Positions 1 through 9,804 are shown, counted from the first letter of the stretch. The stretch: 35,315 bases of DNA from an uncultured Clostridia bacterium (GCA_946533175.1 CAMNBS010000001.1:1-35315); one strand, 5' to 3'. Notes: generated by a model not told the origin, from the letters alone. Made by a program: numbers and translations.

Positions 1-2831
1 AACATTTTTTCCGCTTCTGTTTCAACTAAAATTCTCTTTTGCATATCATGTTGATATATCATTTGCTTAAATTCGGCATTTACATAATTACTAAATTGAT
101 TACGTACATGAACATTGCTAATACCTGCCCCAAAGCCAAGGAATCCTCCGGATGCTGCTCCACCTAACCAAGCCATTCCACCTTCTTTTAAGATATTAAA
201 TACTTCATTCGTGTATGCTTCACTTTCACTGCATCCGGGATGTTCTCTCTTATATTGCTCTATTCGAAGTGAACTTTTACTTAAATCTTGAGAAATAATA
301 TCGTCCCATACATTATCTAATATTTCAGTCCAAAACTCTTCATCACCTTCAATTATAGCTTGATCTACAATACAATAAGCCATTGCAGCGATGTTTGTAG
401 CTACACTGGATTTTATTCCTTTATTTGTTAATTTGCCAATTATTTTACCCATTATTTCGCTATTAGAAAGAACATCCGTAAATTCTCTTTCTAATCCCAT
501 TAAATGTCCAACTGAGTATCCTTCCATCAAACTTTCAGTTGCTGCTGTTAATAAAGCTAATCCAACAGCTCTTTTATCATCAAGTCCTCGGTCTAACGCA
601 TCATTTAAAGTTGTTAAATAAACAGAGCTTCCTATTATTCCTGAACTTATCAAAATTGATCCTGAACCTCCAGTAGCCGCTGTTAATGCTATAACTAATC
701 CAGAATCGGCAATACTCATTCCAGTATCATAGAAAAAGGACGCAACATCACCATGCATTACATTAATATATTGTGATACTGAACTTCTCCATGTATCTGA
801 TGTACTATATATATTACTTCTACTAATGTCTATCCCATGTGCTATACAGCTTAAAGAATATATGGCTCCTCCTATTCCTTCAATTGGCTTTTTAAATACT
901 GAACCAATTGAGGCTAATACTGGATTTTCTCTAGCAAATTCACTATCTTTAAGTCGTTCTATATTGATATATCGTTGATCTAATTCATCTCGTATATTTA
1001 ATAGATATTTATATCCCGCATCATAACCTTCGGTATTACAGATATAATAAAATGATCCTATCTCATCTTTTGTCATAATATAGCGCCATTTTGATGAATA
1101 ATCTATGGCCATTTCTTTATATGTTGATGTTATTCCTAATAATGGAATATCCGGAAACGGTACAGAATTAACATAAGTTTTATCTGATATAATGAAGTCA
1201 CTATCTTCAAAGTTTTTATTACCTGTCAAATCTTTACTTAAAATGTAAGATAATACCATACCTGTATACTCATCATAATTATTACTTTGATAACACTGTG
1301 TTTCATAATAAGGAGTAAAAGCTTTATAGCCACCTATTATGCCACCATATCCTTCTGTTTCTTTTTCAAATAACCCTAATTTGTCAACAAATGTACTATT
1401 TCCTTCAAAATCTTCTTTCAATACATATTGATCGATATTTTCTAAATAAAAATTAACTTTTGTTTCAATACTTTCTTTAATAGATTCATATATTAATTTT
1501 TTATGAGCGATATTATTAATTTTAGTATCAACATCATTAAGTTTATCACTTAATCTATCAAAATATTTATCTGAGTTAATGTAAAATTCTTTTGATATAG
1601 AATCTACTTTTTCAAAATAAGCATTAGAATTACTTGTATCTTTATAATATAAGTTATCTAATTCAGTTTTACATTCATTTAATTTATTAGCTGCCTTACT
1701 ATTACCATATAAGTCATTATATGTAAAAGATATTCTCTCTCCATTATTTTCTTTGGGATTCAATACATCAAAATCATATGTAATAATTCCTTGAGCATCT
1801 TTATAACCATATGCTACTACTGTTGATAAAGCTGTATCTAAATCATCTCCTAAGCCTAATCTATTCATGACGATATTAGTACATTCTTTCTCTTGGTTGG
1901 CAATATATAATTGATTTCTCTCTTCTGTTAAAACGACTAATTCTTCATCACATTCTTTTATAGCATTATCTAATTCCTCCATCGAATTAAAATCTACCAC
2001 AGCGTCGCCATAACTATTCATTTGTTGAGTGATTTCAATTATTTGACTATCTATCTCTCTTCTTGCTTCTTCTAATTGACGTTTATCGTTATATAATCCT
2101 TCATCTGATATACCATCCTGAGGTCTTTGTCTTTTATCATACAACCTTTGATGTTCTCTTAATGTATTATCAATTTCCTTTAGTCTATTATCTATTCCAG
2201 TTTTTTCATCATTTAAACTATCTAATTGACTTTGACTTTCACTTGGTGAATATCTATATCCCTGAAGATATTGAGATTCCATAATTTCTTTATATCTTGT
2301 TCTATCTGGATCTGATGTTATTTCATTAAATAACTCGTCCATAGTTATTTCGCCATTTAAAACTCGATTGATATCTTCTTTTCTTAATCCTTGAGCGGCT
2401 AATTGTTCAGCCATTTGTTCATTGGTTTTCTTAGCACTCAATTCTTCAAAATAACTTTCTGGATTTTCAACATACTTCTTATTTAATGGACCCATTCCCA
2501 TATCAATTATTGATTCACCTTCACCTAAATCAGTTGGTGTTTCACTAATCTCGTTATATGCATATCCTACGGTTGCAATATTACTAATAGTGGTTGTTAA
2601 TTTTTGAGAATCATCTATAAACTCGTTACTTTTTTCTATGATAATTGCGTTATTATTGATAATAATTTTTATTTCTTTTTTTACTGTACCATATCCTGTT
2701 ATTTTATTTTCTATCGCTTTATCTAAATTATTAGATGAATCAATTACTTTATTTTCTATTTTTTCTAATAATTCATGAACCTTCTCTATTTTATTTAATC
2801 CTTCTTTTACACCATTACTATCTATCGTCAC
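1..2831 (-). CDS. Large type VII secretion substrate-like / polymorphic toxin-like protein (partial, C-terminus off the left edge)
   Basis: Manual translation of the minus strand from a GTG at 2831-2829 (SD-like GGAAG upstream) stays open to base 1 (at least 943 codons; frame checked near 62, 599, 2039 and 2831). It is absent from the ORF track because it has no stop in the window. N-terminal ~100 aa helical (VTIDSNGVKEGLNKIEKVHELLEKIENKVIDSSNNLDKAIENK...), then coiled coil, then a Gly/Ala hydrophobic segment (TGMSIADSGLVIALTAATGGSGSILISSGIIGSSVYL...) followed by RGLDDKRAVGLALLTAATESLMEGYSVGHLMG. Directly downstream of WXG100-like genes. Confidence 0.75.
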   Translation of the reverse strand, partial: MTIDSNGVKEGLNKIEKVHELLEKIENKVIDSSNNLDKAIENKITGYGTVKKEIKIIINNNAIIIEKSNEFIDDSQKLTTTISNIATVGYAYNEISETPTDLGEGESIIDMGMGPLNKKYVENPESYFEELSAKKTNEQMAEQLAAQGLRKEDINRVLNGEITMDELFNEITSDPDRTRYKEIMESQYLQGYRYSPSESQSQLDSLNDEKTGIDNRLKEIDNTLREHQRLYDKRQRPQDGISDEGLYNDKRQLEEARREIDSQIIEITQQMNSYGDAVVDFNSMEELDNAIKECDEELVVLTEERNQLYIANQEKECTNIVMNRLGLGDDLDTALSTVVAYGYKDAQGIITYDFDVLNPKENNGERISFTYNDLYGNSKAANKLNECKTELDNLYYKDTSNSNAYFEKVDSISKEFYINSDKYFDRLSDKLNDVDTKINNIAHKKLIYESIKESIETKVNFYLENIDQYVLKEDFEGNSTFVDKLGLFEKETEGYGGIIGGYKAFTPYYETQCYQSNNYDEYTGMVLSYILSKDLTGNKNFEDSDFIISDKTYVNSVPFPDIPLLGITSTYKEMAIDYSSKWRYIMTKDEIGSFYYICNTEGYDAGYKYLLNIRDELDQRYINIERLKDSEFARENPVLASIGSVFKKPIEGIGGAIYSLSCIAHGIDISRSNIYSTSDTWRSSVSQYINVMHGDVASFFYDTGMSIADSGLVIALTAATGGSGSILISSGIIGSSVYLTTLNDALDRGLDDKRAVGLALLTAATESLMEGYSVGHLMGLEREFTDVLSNSEIMGKIIGKLTNKGIKSSVATNIAAMAYCIVDQAIIEGDEEFWTEILDNVWDDIISQDLSKSSLRIEQYKREHPGCSESEAYTNEVFNILKEGGMAWLGGAASGGFLGFGAGISNVHVRNQFSNYVNAEFKQMIYQHDMQKRILVETEAEKM

Positions 2832-2847
2832 TTTATTCACTTCCAGT

Positions 2848-3072
2848 CTATGAATTATTCATTTTATTTTCGATTTGATCATTTATGCCACTAATCTTCT
2901 TTTTCAATTCTATCAATCCTGTTATATTTCCATTTATTAATCTTATTATCTCATCAGTCTTTTCATTATCGTTTGTTTTTTTTATTGTGCTAATAGCATC
3001 TTCATATTTTTCTATTGCCTCATTTATGTATTTTATTGCTTCTTTATTATAATTTATAGAAATCTTTGACAT
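2848..3072 (-). CDS. Small helical protein (74 aa), candidate T7SS substrate partner/chaperone
   Basis: ORF with SD GGGAGAG; all-helical, charged composition; sits between WXG100-like genes and the giant substrate gene, as small partner proteins do in LXG loci. Confidence 0.5.
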   Translation of the reverse strand: MSKISINYNKEAIKYINEAIEKYEDAISTIKKTNDNEKTDEIIRLINGNITGLIELKKKISGINDQIENKMNNS

Positions 3073-3094
3073 TTTTTCACTCTCCCAAAATAAT

Positions 3095-3127
3095 AAAAAA
3101 GGGCAAGGATACTTATTTCCTTCACCC
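3095..3127 (-). terminator. Intrinsic terminator/attenuator inside the T7SS cluster
   Basis: Minus strand GGGTGAAGGAAATAAGTATCCTTGCCC followed by TTTTTTATT (AAGGA/TCCTT and GGG/CCC stem with a small bulge). Confidence 0.6.
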
Positions 3128-3154
3128 CATATTTTTCTGCTACTAGCTTACCTT

Positions 3155-3511
3155 TTATTCGCCTATACTGCCTGTTATTCCTGAAAGAGCACTCTTAATT
3201 CCAGCTTCACTTGCAGCGTATGCGCTTTTAACTTCATCTATCTTTTTCGTAATATTAGTTAATGGGGTTTCCATTGTAGCAAGATATGTTCTTATTGAAT
3301 CTACAGCATTCTCTACTTCTGCTTGAGCATCACCAGTGTATGATGTTACCGTTATTTTCTTCGATAAAGCATTTTGAATATTTTTAATACTGGCATTAAT
3401 ACTTGTTAACGCTGCTTCTACTTGTACATAATCAAAATCTTTAGTTACTCCACCAATTCCGCCGCCATCTGCTGAATCAGCTGCATACATTATTCTATTT
3501 TTTAGTTCCAT
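3155..3511 (-). CDS. WXG100/ESX-like secreted helical protein (118 aa)
   Basis: Strong SD (GGAGGAAG). Small, Ala/Ser-rich, two predicted long helices (FDYVQVEAALTSINASIKNIQNAL...VENAVDSIRTYLATMETPLTNITKKIDEVKSAYA). Confidence 0.55.
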   Translation of the reverse strand: MELKNRIMYAADSADGGGIGGVTKDFDYVQVEAALTSINASIKNIQNALSKKITVTSYTGDAQAEVENAVDSIRTYLATMETPLTNITKKIDEVKSAYAASEAGIKSALSGITGSIGE

Positions 3512-3522
3512 TTTTCTTCCTC

Positions 3523-3789
3523 CTAATTAGTATACACATTTAAGGCGCTTTCTACTTTTGATAAAATTTCATTCCCGCCTTCGATTGCTTTCGCTTGTTC
3601 ACTTTTAACTTCAGTTATCCATTCCTTTACACTTGCAATAAAATCAGCACTTTTTTCATCTTTCCAGTATGAGTTCATTCCTTCTATTGTTTTCTCTATT
3701 GATGCTAATTCTGTTGTTATTGTTTCATTTATTGCATTTAATTGTCCTCTTTCCGCATTAAAATTTCCTACATAATGCATTGCTGCCAT
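3523..3789 (-). CDS. WXG100-like protein (ORF-track start 3819; ATG at 3789 preferred)
   Basis: SD GGAGGTGATAGT immediately before the ATG at 3789 (MAAMHYV...). Helix-turn-helix with WXG-like turn NSYWKDEKSADF. Confidence 0.6.
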   Translation of the reverse strand: MAAMHYVGNFNAERGQLNAINETITTELASIEKTIEGMNSYWKDEKSADFIASVKEWITEVKSEQAKAIEGGNEILSKVESALNVYTN

Positions 3790-3886
3790 ACTATCACCTC
3801 CATATTTTAAGACTGGCATATCTTACACTGATAATGTTATCAAAATTAAAGGTAAAATGCAATATTTTTTACAAAGATTACTATTT

Positions 3887-5722
3887 CTATTTTTCATCAA
3901 TAAAAAATCGTTCATACCATACAAGAAAAGCATAAATAGTGTAAATTTTTCTAGTATTCATTTTTTCTTTCTCATGATGCTTATCTAACATTATATTAAT
4001 TTTTTCAACATCAAAAAATTCTTTTACAAACTGTTTATTAAACATTTCTTTAACTATTTTATAGTATTTGTCCTCTAATAACCAATTGCGGAAAGGGACA
4101 GGAAATCCTAACTTTCTTCTTTTAGACCACTCTTCTGGTAAACTCTCATGAGCCACTTTTCGAAAAATATATTTTGTTTGTCCTTTATGAACCATATATT
4201 TTGTTGGTAAAATTTTCGATAAATTCCAAACTTCTCGATCAAGAAAAGGAACACGTAACTCAATGCTATTAGCCATAGACATTTTATCAGCTTTAAGTAA
4301 AATATCATTTGGTAACCAAAAATGGGTATCCACATACATTTTCTTTAAGACATCTGGTTCATTTTTAACTTTTTCATAATATGGTCTTACTATATCATTA
4401 GGAGTTAACTTAGATTGATATTTTGATGTTAGAATACTATTTGCTTCTTCCGTACTCATAATATTAACTCGTCCAAAGTAGCGATCCTCTAACTTATTTC
4501 CATCACGAACAATTGTATTACGACCAGGAAAATGAGGTAATTTTCTAGCAATTTTGGCATTTAATTTACGAAGGAAAAGAGGAAAATGCAGATAAATATT
4601 TTCTAATTTTGAGACATTATATTCATTATATCCGCCAAACATTTCATCAGAACCCTCACCTGATAATACAACTTTAACATACTCTTTTGCAGTTTTTGAT
4701 AAATAATAAAGTGGCACCATCGTTAAGTTAGCATGTGGTTCATCAGCATGATACTCTACAGTTTTTAAAGTATCAAAGAACTCATCTGCACTAACAACAT
4801 GAGCATAGTTTTTAATATTAAAACGTTTAGATAAATCTTTAGCTAAATCTATTTCACTAAAACCTTTTTCACCAAAACCAACAGTAAAAGTTTTATCAGG
4901 TAAAAACTTACTAACGACGTAAGATGAATCAACCCCACCTGATAAATAAGAACCAACTTCTACATCACTAATTTGATGATATTTTATAGACTCTTCTAAT
5001 GTTTCTTTCACTAATTTTTCATAATACTCTAAAGTATTATCTTGCTTTTGATAATCAAGTCCAAAATATTCTTGAACAATTAGTTTATTTCCATTATATT
5101 TTAAATAATGCCCAGGTTTTAATTTATATGTATTTTTAAAGAATGTTTCATTTAAAACACTAGATTGAAAGCACAAATATGGTTCTAAAGCTTCCTTATT
5201 AATTTTCTTATCAAAATTAGGATGTTCTAGAAAAGACTTTATTTCACTACCAAAAAAGAATTCATCATCTTTATGATAATAATAAAATGGCTTAATACCA
5301 AAAATATCTCTTACACCAATTAACTCTTTCTTTTTTATATCATATATGACAAAGGCATACATTCCACGAAGCTTATTAAATAAATTTTCTCCATATTCCT
5401 CATAACCATGTAATACTACTTCTGTATCAGCATTGGTACTGAAATGATGACCTTTTTCTAATAATTCTTCTTTTATTTCTCGATAATTATATATTTCTCC
5501 ATTAAAAACTATTACCATTGTTTTATCTTCATTAAAAATGGGTTGATTACCACCTTTTAAATCAATAATAGATAATCTACGAAAACCTAAGGCAATATTA
5601 TTATCACAAAAATAACCATCACTATCTGGGCCACGGTGAATAATTCGATCAGCCATTTTTTTTACTATTTTTTCTTTTTCATTTTTCTTAATTTTATCAT
5701 AAAAACCTGCAAATCCACACAT
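3887..5722 (-). CDS. asnB: Asparagine synthase (glutamine-hydrolyzing)
   Basis: Start placed at MCGFAGFYD (Cys2 nucleophile; SD AAGAAGG) rather than the track start 5755. Motifs HRGPDSDGY, FNGEIYNY, SYLSGGVDSS, LSGEGSDEMFGGY, LRVPFLD. Confidence 0.96.
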   Translation of the reverse strand: MCGFAGFYDKIKKNEKEKIVKKMADRIIHRGPDSDGYFCDNNIALGFRRLSIIDLKGGNQPIFNEDKTMVIVFNGEIYNYREIKEELLEKGHHFSTNADTEVVLHGYEEYGENLFNKLRGMYAFVIYDIKKKELIGVRDIFGIKPFYYYHKDDEFFFGSEIKSFLEHPNFDKKINKEALEPYLCFQSSVLNETFFKNTYKLKPGHYLKYNGNKLIVQEYFGLDYQKQDNTLEYYEKLVKETLEESIKYHQISDVEVGSYLSGGVDSSYVVSKFLPDKTFTVGFGEKGFSEIDLAKDLSKRFNIKNYAHVVSADEFFDTLKTVEYHADEPHANLTMVPLYYLSKTAKEYVKVVLSGEGSDEMFGGYNEYNVSKLENIYLHFPLFLRKLNAKIARKLPHFPGRNTIVRDGNKLEDRYFGRVNIMSTEEANSILTSKYQSKLTPNDIVRPYYEKVKNEPDVLKKMYVDTHFWLPNDILLKADKMSMANSIELRVPFLDREVWNLSKILPTKYMVHKGQTKYIFRKVAHESLPEEWSKRRKLGFPVPFRNWLLEDKYYKIVKEMFNKQFVKEFFDVEKINIMLDKHHEKEKMNTRKIYTIYAFLVWYERFFIDEK

Positions 5723-5789
5723 ATTACATACCTTCTTCCTTAATAATATTAACATTTTTCATTTATTTAAACAATATTATTACAAAAAT

Positions 5790-5808
5790 AAGTATCGTTT
5801 TGATACTT
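5790..5808 (-). terminator. Intrinsic terminator of the M23 peptidase gene
   Basis: Minus strand AAGTATCAAAACGATACTTATTTTTG. Confidence 0.65.
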
Positions 5809-5817
5809 ATTTGATAC

Positions 5818-7020
5818 TTATTTATAAATTGTTGTTCGATTAGACCAATAATATCCTTTAGTTCCATTATGTGGAAAATTAATCATACTAGTTGGATTAA
5901 TTAATTTTGAAGTAAATTTACTATAAGAAGAATATTCTTTAAAGAATAATCCTTTAGCAATGGAAAGATGCAAATGTCTTCCCGTAGAACATCCATCCCA
6001 TGGAGTCAAACCTCTTGTTCCACCTGTAACAGCTATTTGGGTATTCTGATCAACATAATCTCCAACAGATACTTTTACTTGATATAAATGATAATATCCA
6101 CTGGTATAATTTGTACCATTAATATTATGATTAACAAAAAGCATTGTTCCGCCACACTTAGTTTTCCAATATATTCCTGCTACTCTTCCTGGTGCAACAG
6201 CATATACTTTGCTATCGCCAGCCATATCAGTACCACTATGAAAACTATTATTTTTTCCTGTAATAGGATCCTTACGATAACCAAAATAACTAGTAATCGC
6301 CCCACTATTAATTGGTCTAATCATTTTACCAGAATATGGAATTGTTCCACAGGTGTTAATATCTTGATTATCTTTACATCCTAATGTTTTTTCGTAATAA
6401 TTAATAGATTTTTTTTGAGCAGCAATCTCGCTAGCAATATCAACTCCAACGTCCATAACTGAGCTTAATTGATCACCAAGAGTAACAAGTTCTACTTCTA
6501 AGTTTTCCTGTTCATTATCTAATTTTACAATAGCATCCGCTAAATCATCTTTCTTACTATTACATTTAACAATAGTATCGTTATATTCATTAATTAAATC
6601 ATCATTATAATTAACAAGTTGTTCAGAAACAGCACTACGTAAAACTAAATCTTCAATATCCTTAGCCCCAAAAATATATTCAATGTATGCATTTTCACTA
6701 TTAGCAATTTGCATAAAGGAAAAAACACTTTTTATTTGAGCATCTTTAGCAACCTTTTTATCTTCTAATTCTTTAACTTCTTCTTCCAACGAAACAATTT
6801 CTTGTTGGCTTTTTTCTATTTCTTTAGAAATATTCCCAATTCTTGTATTAACTTGACTAATTTGATTTTGTGTTAATGACTTTTTATTATTATTATCACG
6901 CTGTTTCTTCTCTAAAGCAGCAAGTTCATTTTTCAAATCTTTCAGAGTTTTCGCATCAACTTTATAAGAAATACCAAAAATTATTAAAAATAAAAATATA
7001 TATTTAAATAATCTCCTCAT
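5818..7020 (-). CDS. M23 family metallopeptidase with N-terminal signal/TM and coiled coil (EnvC/PcsB-like)
   Basis: Motifs SFHSGTDMAG, VYAVAPGRVAGIYW, GRHLHLSIAKG (HxxxD and HxH zinc ligands); N-terminal coiled coil KNELAALEKKQRDNNNKK... Confidence 0.9.
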   Translation of the reverse strand: MRRLFKYIFLFLIIFGISYKVDAKTLKDLKNELAALEKKQRDNNNKKSLTQNQISQVNTRIGNISKEIEKSQQEIVSLEEEVKELEDKKVAKDAQIKSVFSFMQIANSENAYIEYIFGAKDIEDLVLRSAVSEQLVNYNDDLINEYNDTIVKCNSKKDDLADAIVKLDNEQENLEVELVTLGDQLSSVMDVGVDIASEIAAQKKSINYYEKTLGCKDNQDINTCGTIPYSGKMIRPINSGAITSYFGYRKDPITGKNNSFHSGTDMAGDSKVYAVAPGRVAGIYWKTKCGGTMLFVNHNINGTNYTSGYYHLYQVKVSVGDYVDQNTQIAVTGGTRGLTPWDGCSTGRHLHLSIAKGLFFKEYSSYSKFTSKLINPTSMINFPHNGTKGYYWSNRTTIYK

Positions 7021-7041
7021 TACATTACCCTCTCTATAATG

Positions 7042-7070
7042 AGTATAACAAATTTTCCCTTAAATGTCAT
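7042..7070 (-). promoter_or_regulatory. Probable sigma-A-type promoter for the M23 peptidase gene
   Basis: Minus strand ATGACA-17 nt-TATACT, ending 21 nt before the start codon; near-identical sequence and position upstream of miaB. Confidence 0.6.
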
Positions 7071-7097
7071 TATAAAATAAACAAAAAAAAGAAAAAA

Positions 7098-7418
7098 TTA
7101 ATTAAGTTTTTTCGAAAAATAATTATTAATACTTGTCTCAAGAATACTATAAACATTATTTAATTCATATAATGTATTATTATATTCCCGATACAAAGGA
7201 TCATTATTTAACTCATTAATTTTTTCTTCTAAAATATTTTTTTTATTCAAATGATGGACAACATCTTTTTGTAATGTTCTAATCTCATTAACTAATAAGA
7301 CAATTTCTGAATGATTAGCCATTTTTTCTTTTAAATAGAGATATTTTTGATATACAGGATCAGATTCTATTTTCTTTATTATTTCATCAACTTTATCAAG
7401 AATAAGATTATTATTCAA
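7098..7418 (-). CDS. ymcA: YlbF/YmcA (RicA-like) family protein
   Basis: 106 aa helical protein directly downstream of and overlapping miaB, matching the known ymcB(miaB)-ymcA arrangement; LILDKVDEIIKKIESDPVYQKYLYLKEKM. Confidence 0.75.
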   Translation of the reverse strand: MNNNLILDKVDEIIKKIESDPVYQKYLYLKEKMANHSEIVLLVNEIRTLQKDVVHHLNKKNILEEKINELNNDPLYREYNNTLYELNNVYSILETSINNYFSKKLN

Positions 7419-8820
7419 CTAATTCACCATCCAAACTAAAGCTTTTAGCATCAATAATCTTAACTTTAACAATTTTACCTATTAAATCTTGATTTCCTTT
7501 AAAGTTAACTAATTTATTTGTTTCAGTATAACCATATACCTCTTCATCTTTATTACTTAATCCTTCCACTAATACTTTTTGAGTAGTATGCAATAGTTTT
7601 GAATTATTAAAAAGAGAATATTCATTAATAAGATTATTTAATTCATATAATCTTTGTTCTTTCTCTTCCTGAGAAGTTGTATCATTTTCATATAATTTAG
7701 CCGCAGGGGTTCCTACTCTTGGTGAATAAATAAAGGTAAAAGCACTATCATATTTACAATAATTAACCATTTCTATTGTTTTATCAAAATCTTCTTTCGT
7801 TTCACCAGGAAAACCAACTATAATATCAGTAGTTATAGCAATATTAGGAATTCTTTTTAATTTATCAAATAACTCTTTATACTCACTACTTGTATAACGT
7901 CGACCCATTAATTTTAAGACTTTATCACTTCCGGATTGTAGAGGTAAATGAACATATGGCATGATATTAGGATAATTCTTTATAACATCAATCATTTTAT
8001 CCGTAAAATCCCAAGGATGACTAGTAATAAAACGAACACGAGGTATTTTAGTTTCAGCTACCTTAATTAATAAATCCGATAAGTCATATCCCAATCCTAA
8101 ATCTTTTCCATAAGCATTAACATTTTGTCCTAATAAAGTAACTTCTTGATATCCATCATTTTTTAATTCTTCTACTTCGTGCAAAATATCTTCCATCAAG
8201 CGACTTCTTTGCTTACCTCTGGTATATGGAACTATACAATATGTACAAAACTTATCACAGCCATAAATGATATTAATATAAGCCTTAAAAGAACTGTCTC
8301 TTCTAACGGGTAATCCTTCAATTAAATCACCTTCACAGCTAAAGACTTCAATATTTGTCTTCTTTTTATGTTCATCAAGAAGTTTTGGTAAATCATAAAG
8401 ATTATGGGTTCCAAAGATAAAATTAACATGTTTATATTTATTTAATATTTCATCAACGACAACTTCCTCTTGAGCCATGCATCCACATAAACCAATAACA
8501 ACATCCTTTTTTTCTTCTTTTAAATGTTTAAGTCTACCTAACATTCCAAAAGCCTTATTATGTGCATTTTCTCTTATGGAACATGTATTCAAAATTATTA
8601 AATCAGCATTTTCCATTATCTCATTTTTAACATAGCCCATACTCTCTAAAATCCCACAAATATTTTCTGAATCGTGTTCATTCATTTGACATCCGTATGT
8701 TTTAACATAATATGTCTTTCCTTTTCCTATATTTCGATATTTCTTATCTAATTGATATTGTACTTTTTTTACTTCATCATTTGTTCTTTTTCGCGCTTTC
8801 ACTAAATCAGGTAAATGCAT
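7411..8820 (-). CDS. miaB: tRNA-2-methylthio-N6-dimethylallyladenosine synthase
   Basis: KTYGCQMNEHDSE, radical-SAM YGCDKFCTYCIVPYTRG, LGQNVNAYG, PYVHLPLQSGSDKVLKLMGRRY, TRAM-like C-terminus. Confidence 0.96.
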   Translation of the reverse strand: MHLPDLVKARKRTNDEVKKVQYQLDKKYRNIGKGKTYYVKTYGCQMNEHDSENICGILESMGYVKNEIMENADLIILNTCSIRENAHNKAFGMLGRLKHLKEEKKDVVIGLCGCMAQEEVVVDEILNKYKHVNFIFGTHNLYDLPKLLDEHKKKTNIEVFSCEGDLIEGLPVRRDSSFKAYINIIYGCDKFCTYCIVPYTRGKQRSRLMEDILHEVEELKNDGYQEVTLLGQNVNAYGKDLGLGYDLSDLLIKVAETKIPRVRFITSHPWDFTDKMIDVIKNYPNIMPYVHLPLQSGSDKVLKLMGRRYTSSEYKELFDKLKRIPNIAITTDIIVGFPGETKEDFDKTIEMVNYCKYDSAFTFIYSPRVGTPAAKLYENDTTSQEEKEQRLYELNNLINEYSLFNNSKLLHTTQKVLVEGLSNKDEEVYGYTETNKLVNFKGNQDLIGKIVKVKIIDAKSFSLDGELVE

Positions 8821-8841
8821 AATATCCCTCTTTTCGGTATT

Positions 8842-8870
8842 AGTTTATCAAATTTTTCATAAAATGTCAT
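8842..8870 (-). promoter_or_regulatory. Probable promoter of miaB
   Basis: Minus strand AATGACATTTTATGAAAAATTTGATAAACT: ATGACA-17-TAAACT, same architecture as 7042-7070. Confidence 0.5.
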
Positions 8871-8880
8871 TAAAAAAATA

Positions 8881-8909
8881 CCAATAGTATTAATTACTTA
8901 ATACTTTGG
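8881..8909 (-). terminator. Intrinsic terminator overlapping the stop codon of the DUF2935-like gene
   Basis: Minus strand CCAAAGTATTAAGTAATTAATACTATTGG followed by TATTTTTTT; the TAA stop lies inside the hairpin. Confidence 0.7.
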
Positions 8910-9804
8910 CATAATCAATAATGAACAAATAAGCATTAATATTAGTTAAAAAATTATCTAAAACAATTGCAGGTGTTATAAAATATAATTCACTACGTAA
9001 TATTTTTTCAATAAGACTAGTTACAAAACTTTTATAATTAATAACTAATCTTTTGGTTTCATCACTTAAAGTATCATTATTCCCAGTTTTTAAATATCGT
9101 TCTGTTAAATTAGCAAAAGAGCCAATATAATAAGTTGCCATATCAAAAACATCCTGATGTGAAGTATCTAAAAAACCTCTTATATATTCTGAAGACTTTC
9201 TCAATAATTCATTAAAATAATAAGCATATTCGTTTAAATAAAAAGTTGTATAATCCTCTTTACTTATTATTCTATCTATATCTCTTCCATAAACTGATAT
9301 TTCTTCGTACATATAATTAAAAAAATCTGGATATAAATATGAAAACAAGTCTTCTGAATTTAATTTATTTTTTATTTCTGAAACAAAACTTTTAAAATCA
9401 TTAACTAAAGCTAATCCTTGATTATTCAATTCATCAATTTGTAACATAACAGTATTATCATAATTAATATTATTTCTGGTTTCTAAGATTTTTTTATCTT
9501 CACTAATTCTTCCTTCTAAATCAATATCAAATAATTCTTCTGTTAACTTATTGATAGAACTAGTATATTCCGTATATAAAACTTCATTTTTTAATACTTC
9601 ATTCGCTAAAGATTTATCAGTATATAAAAGAGCTTGATTAATAATTTCTGTTGCTCTTCGTCCTATAGCGATAGCGCGATCAATATAAGCTTGATTATTT
9701 TTAAAAAAAGTTAATCCAATAGTTGTACAAAAACTTCGAATAGAACCTGCAAAATATATATGATTAACTAACGATTGTTGAAAAATTTGTTTATTATCTA
9801 ACAT
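8890..9804 (-). CDS. DUF2935-like helical protein (paralogue 2)
   Basis: 304 aa, aligns by eye to the adjacent 308 aa protein (FxQSLxxHxYxxxSIRxFC..I...F.KN..YI, and FL/WVD.SH.DVFD.A.YY..SF). Resembles two-bundle DUF2935 proteins. Confidence 0.6.
   Translation of the reverse strand: MLDNKQIFQQSLVNHIYFAGSIRSFCTTIGLTFFKNNQAYIDRAIAIGRRATEIINQALLYTDKSLANEVLKNEVLYTEYTSSINKLTEELFDIDLEGRISEDKKILETRNNINYDNTVMLQIDELNNQGLALVNDFKSFVSEIKNKLNSEDLFSYLYPDFFNYMYEEISVYGRDIDRIISKEDYTTFYLNEYAYYFNELLRKSSEYIRGFLDTSHQDVFDMATYYIGSFANLTERYLKTGNNDTLSDETKRLVINYKSFVTSLIEKILRSELYFITPAIVLDNFLTNINAYLFIIDYAKVLSN

Noticed and set aside
391-621. Plus-strand 76 aa ORF
   Set aside because: Antisense to the open minus-strand frame of the giant T7SS substrate-like protein; low-complexity, no SD.
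2063-2284. Plus-strand 73 aa ORF
   Set aside because: Antisense to the same giant protein; artefact of AT-rich coiled-coil coding sequence.
4108-4335. Minus-strand 75 aa ORF
   Set aside because: Alternate frame wholly inside asnB.
6088-6384. Plus-strand 98 aa ORF
   Set aside because: Antisense to the M23 catalytic domain; no support.
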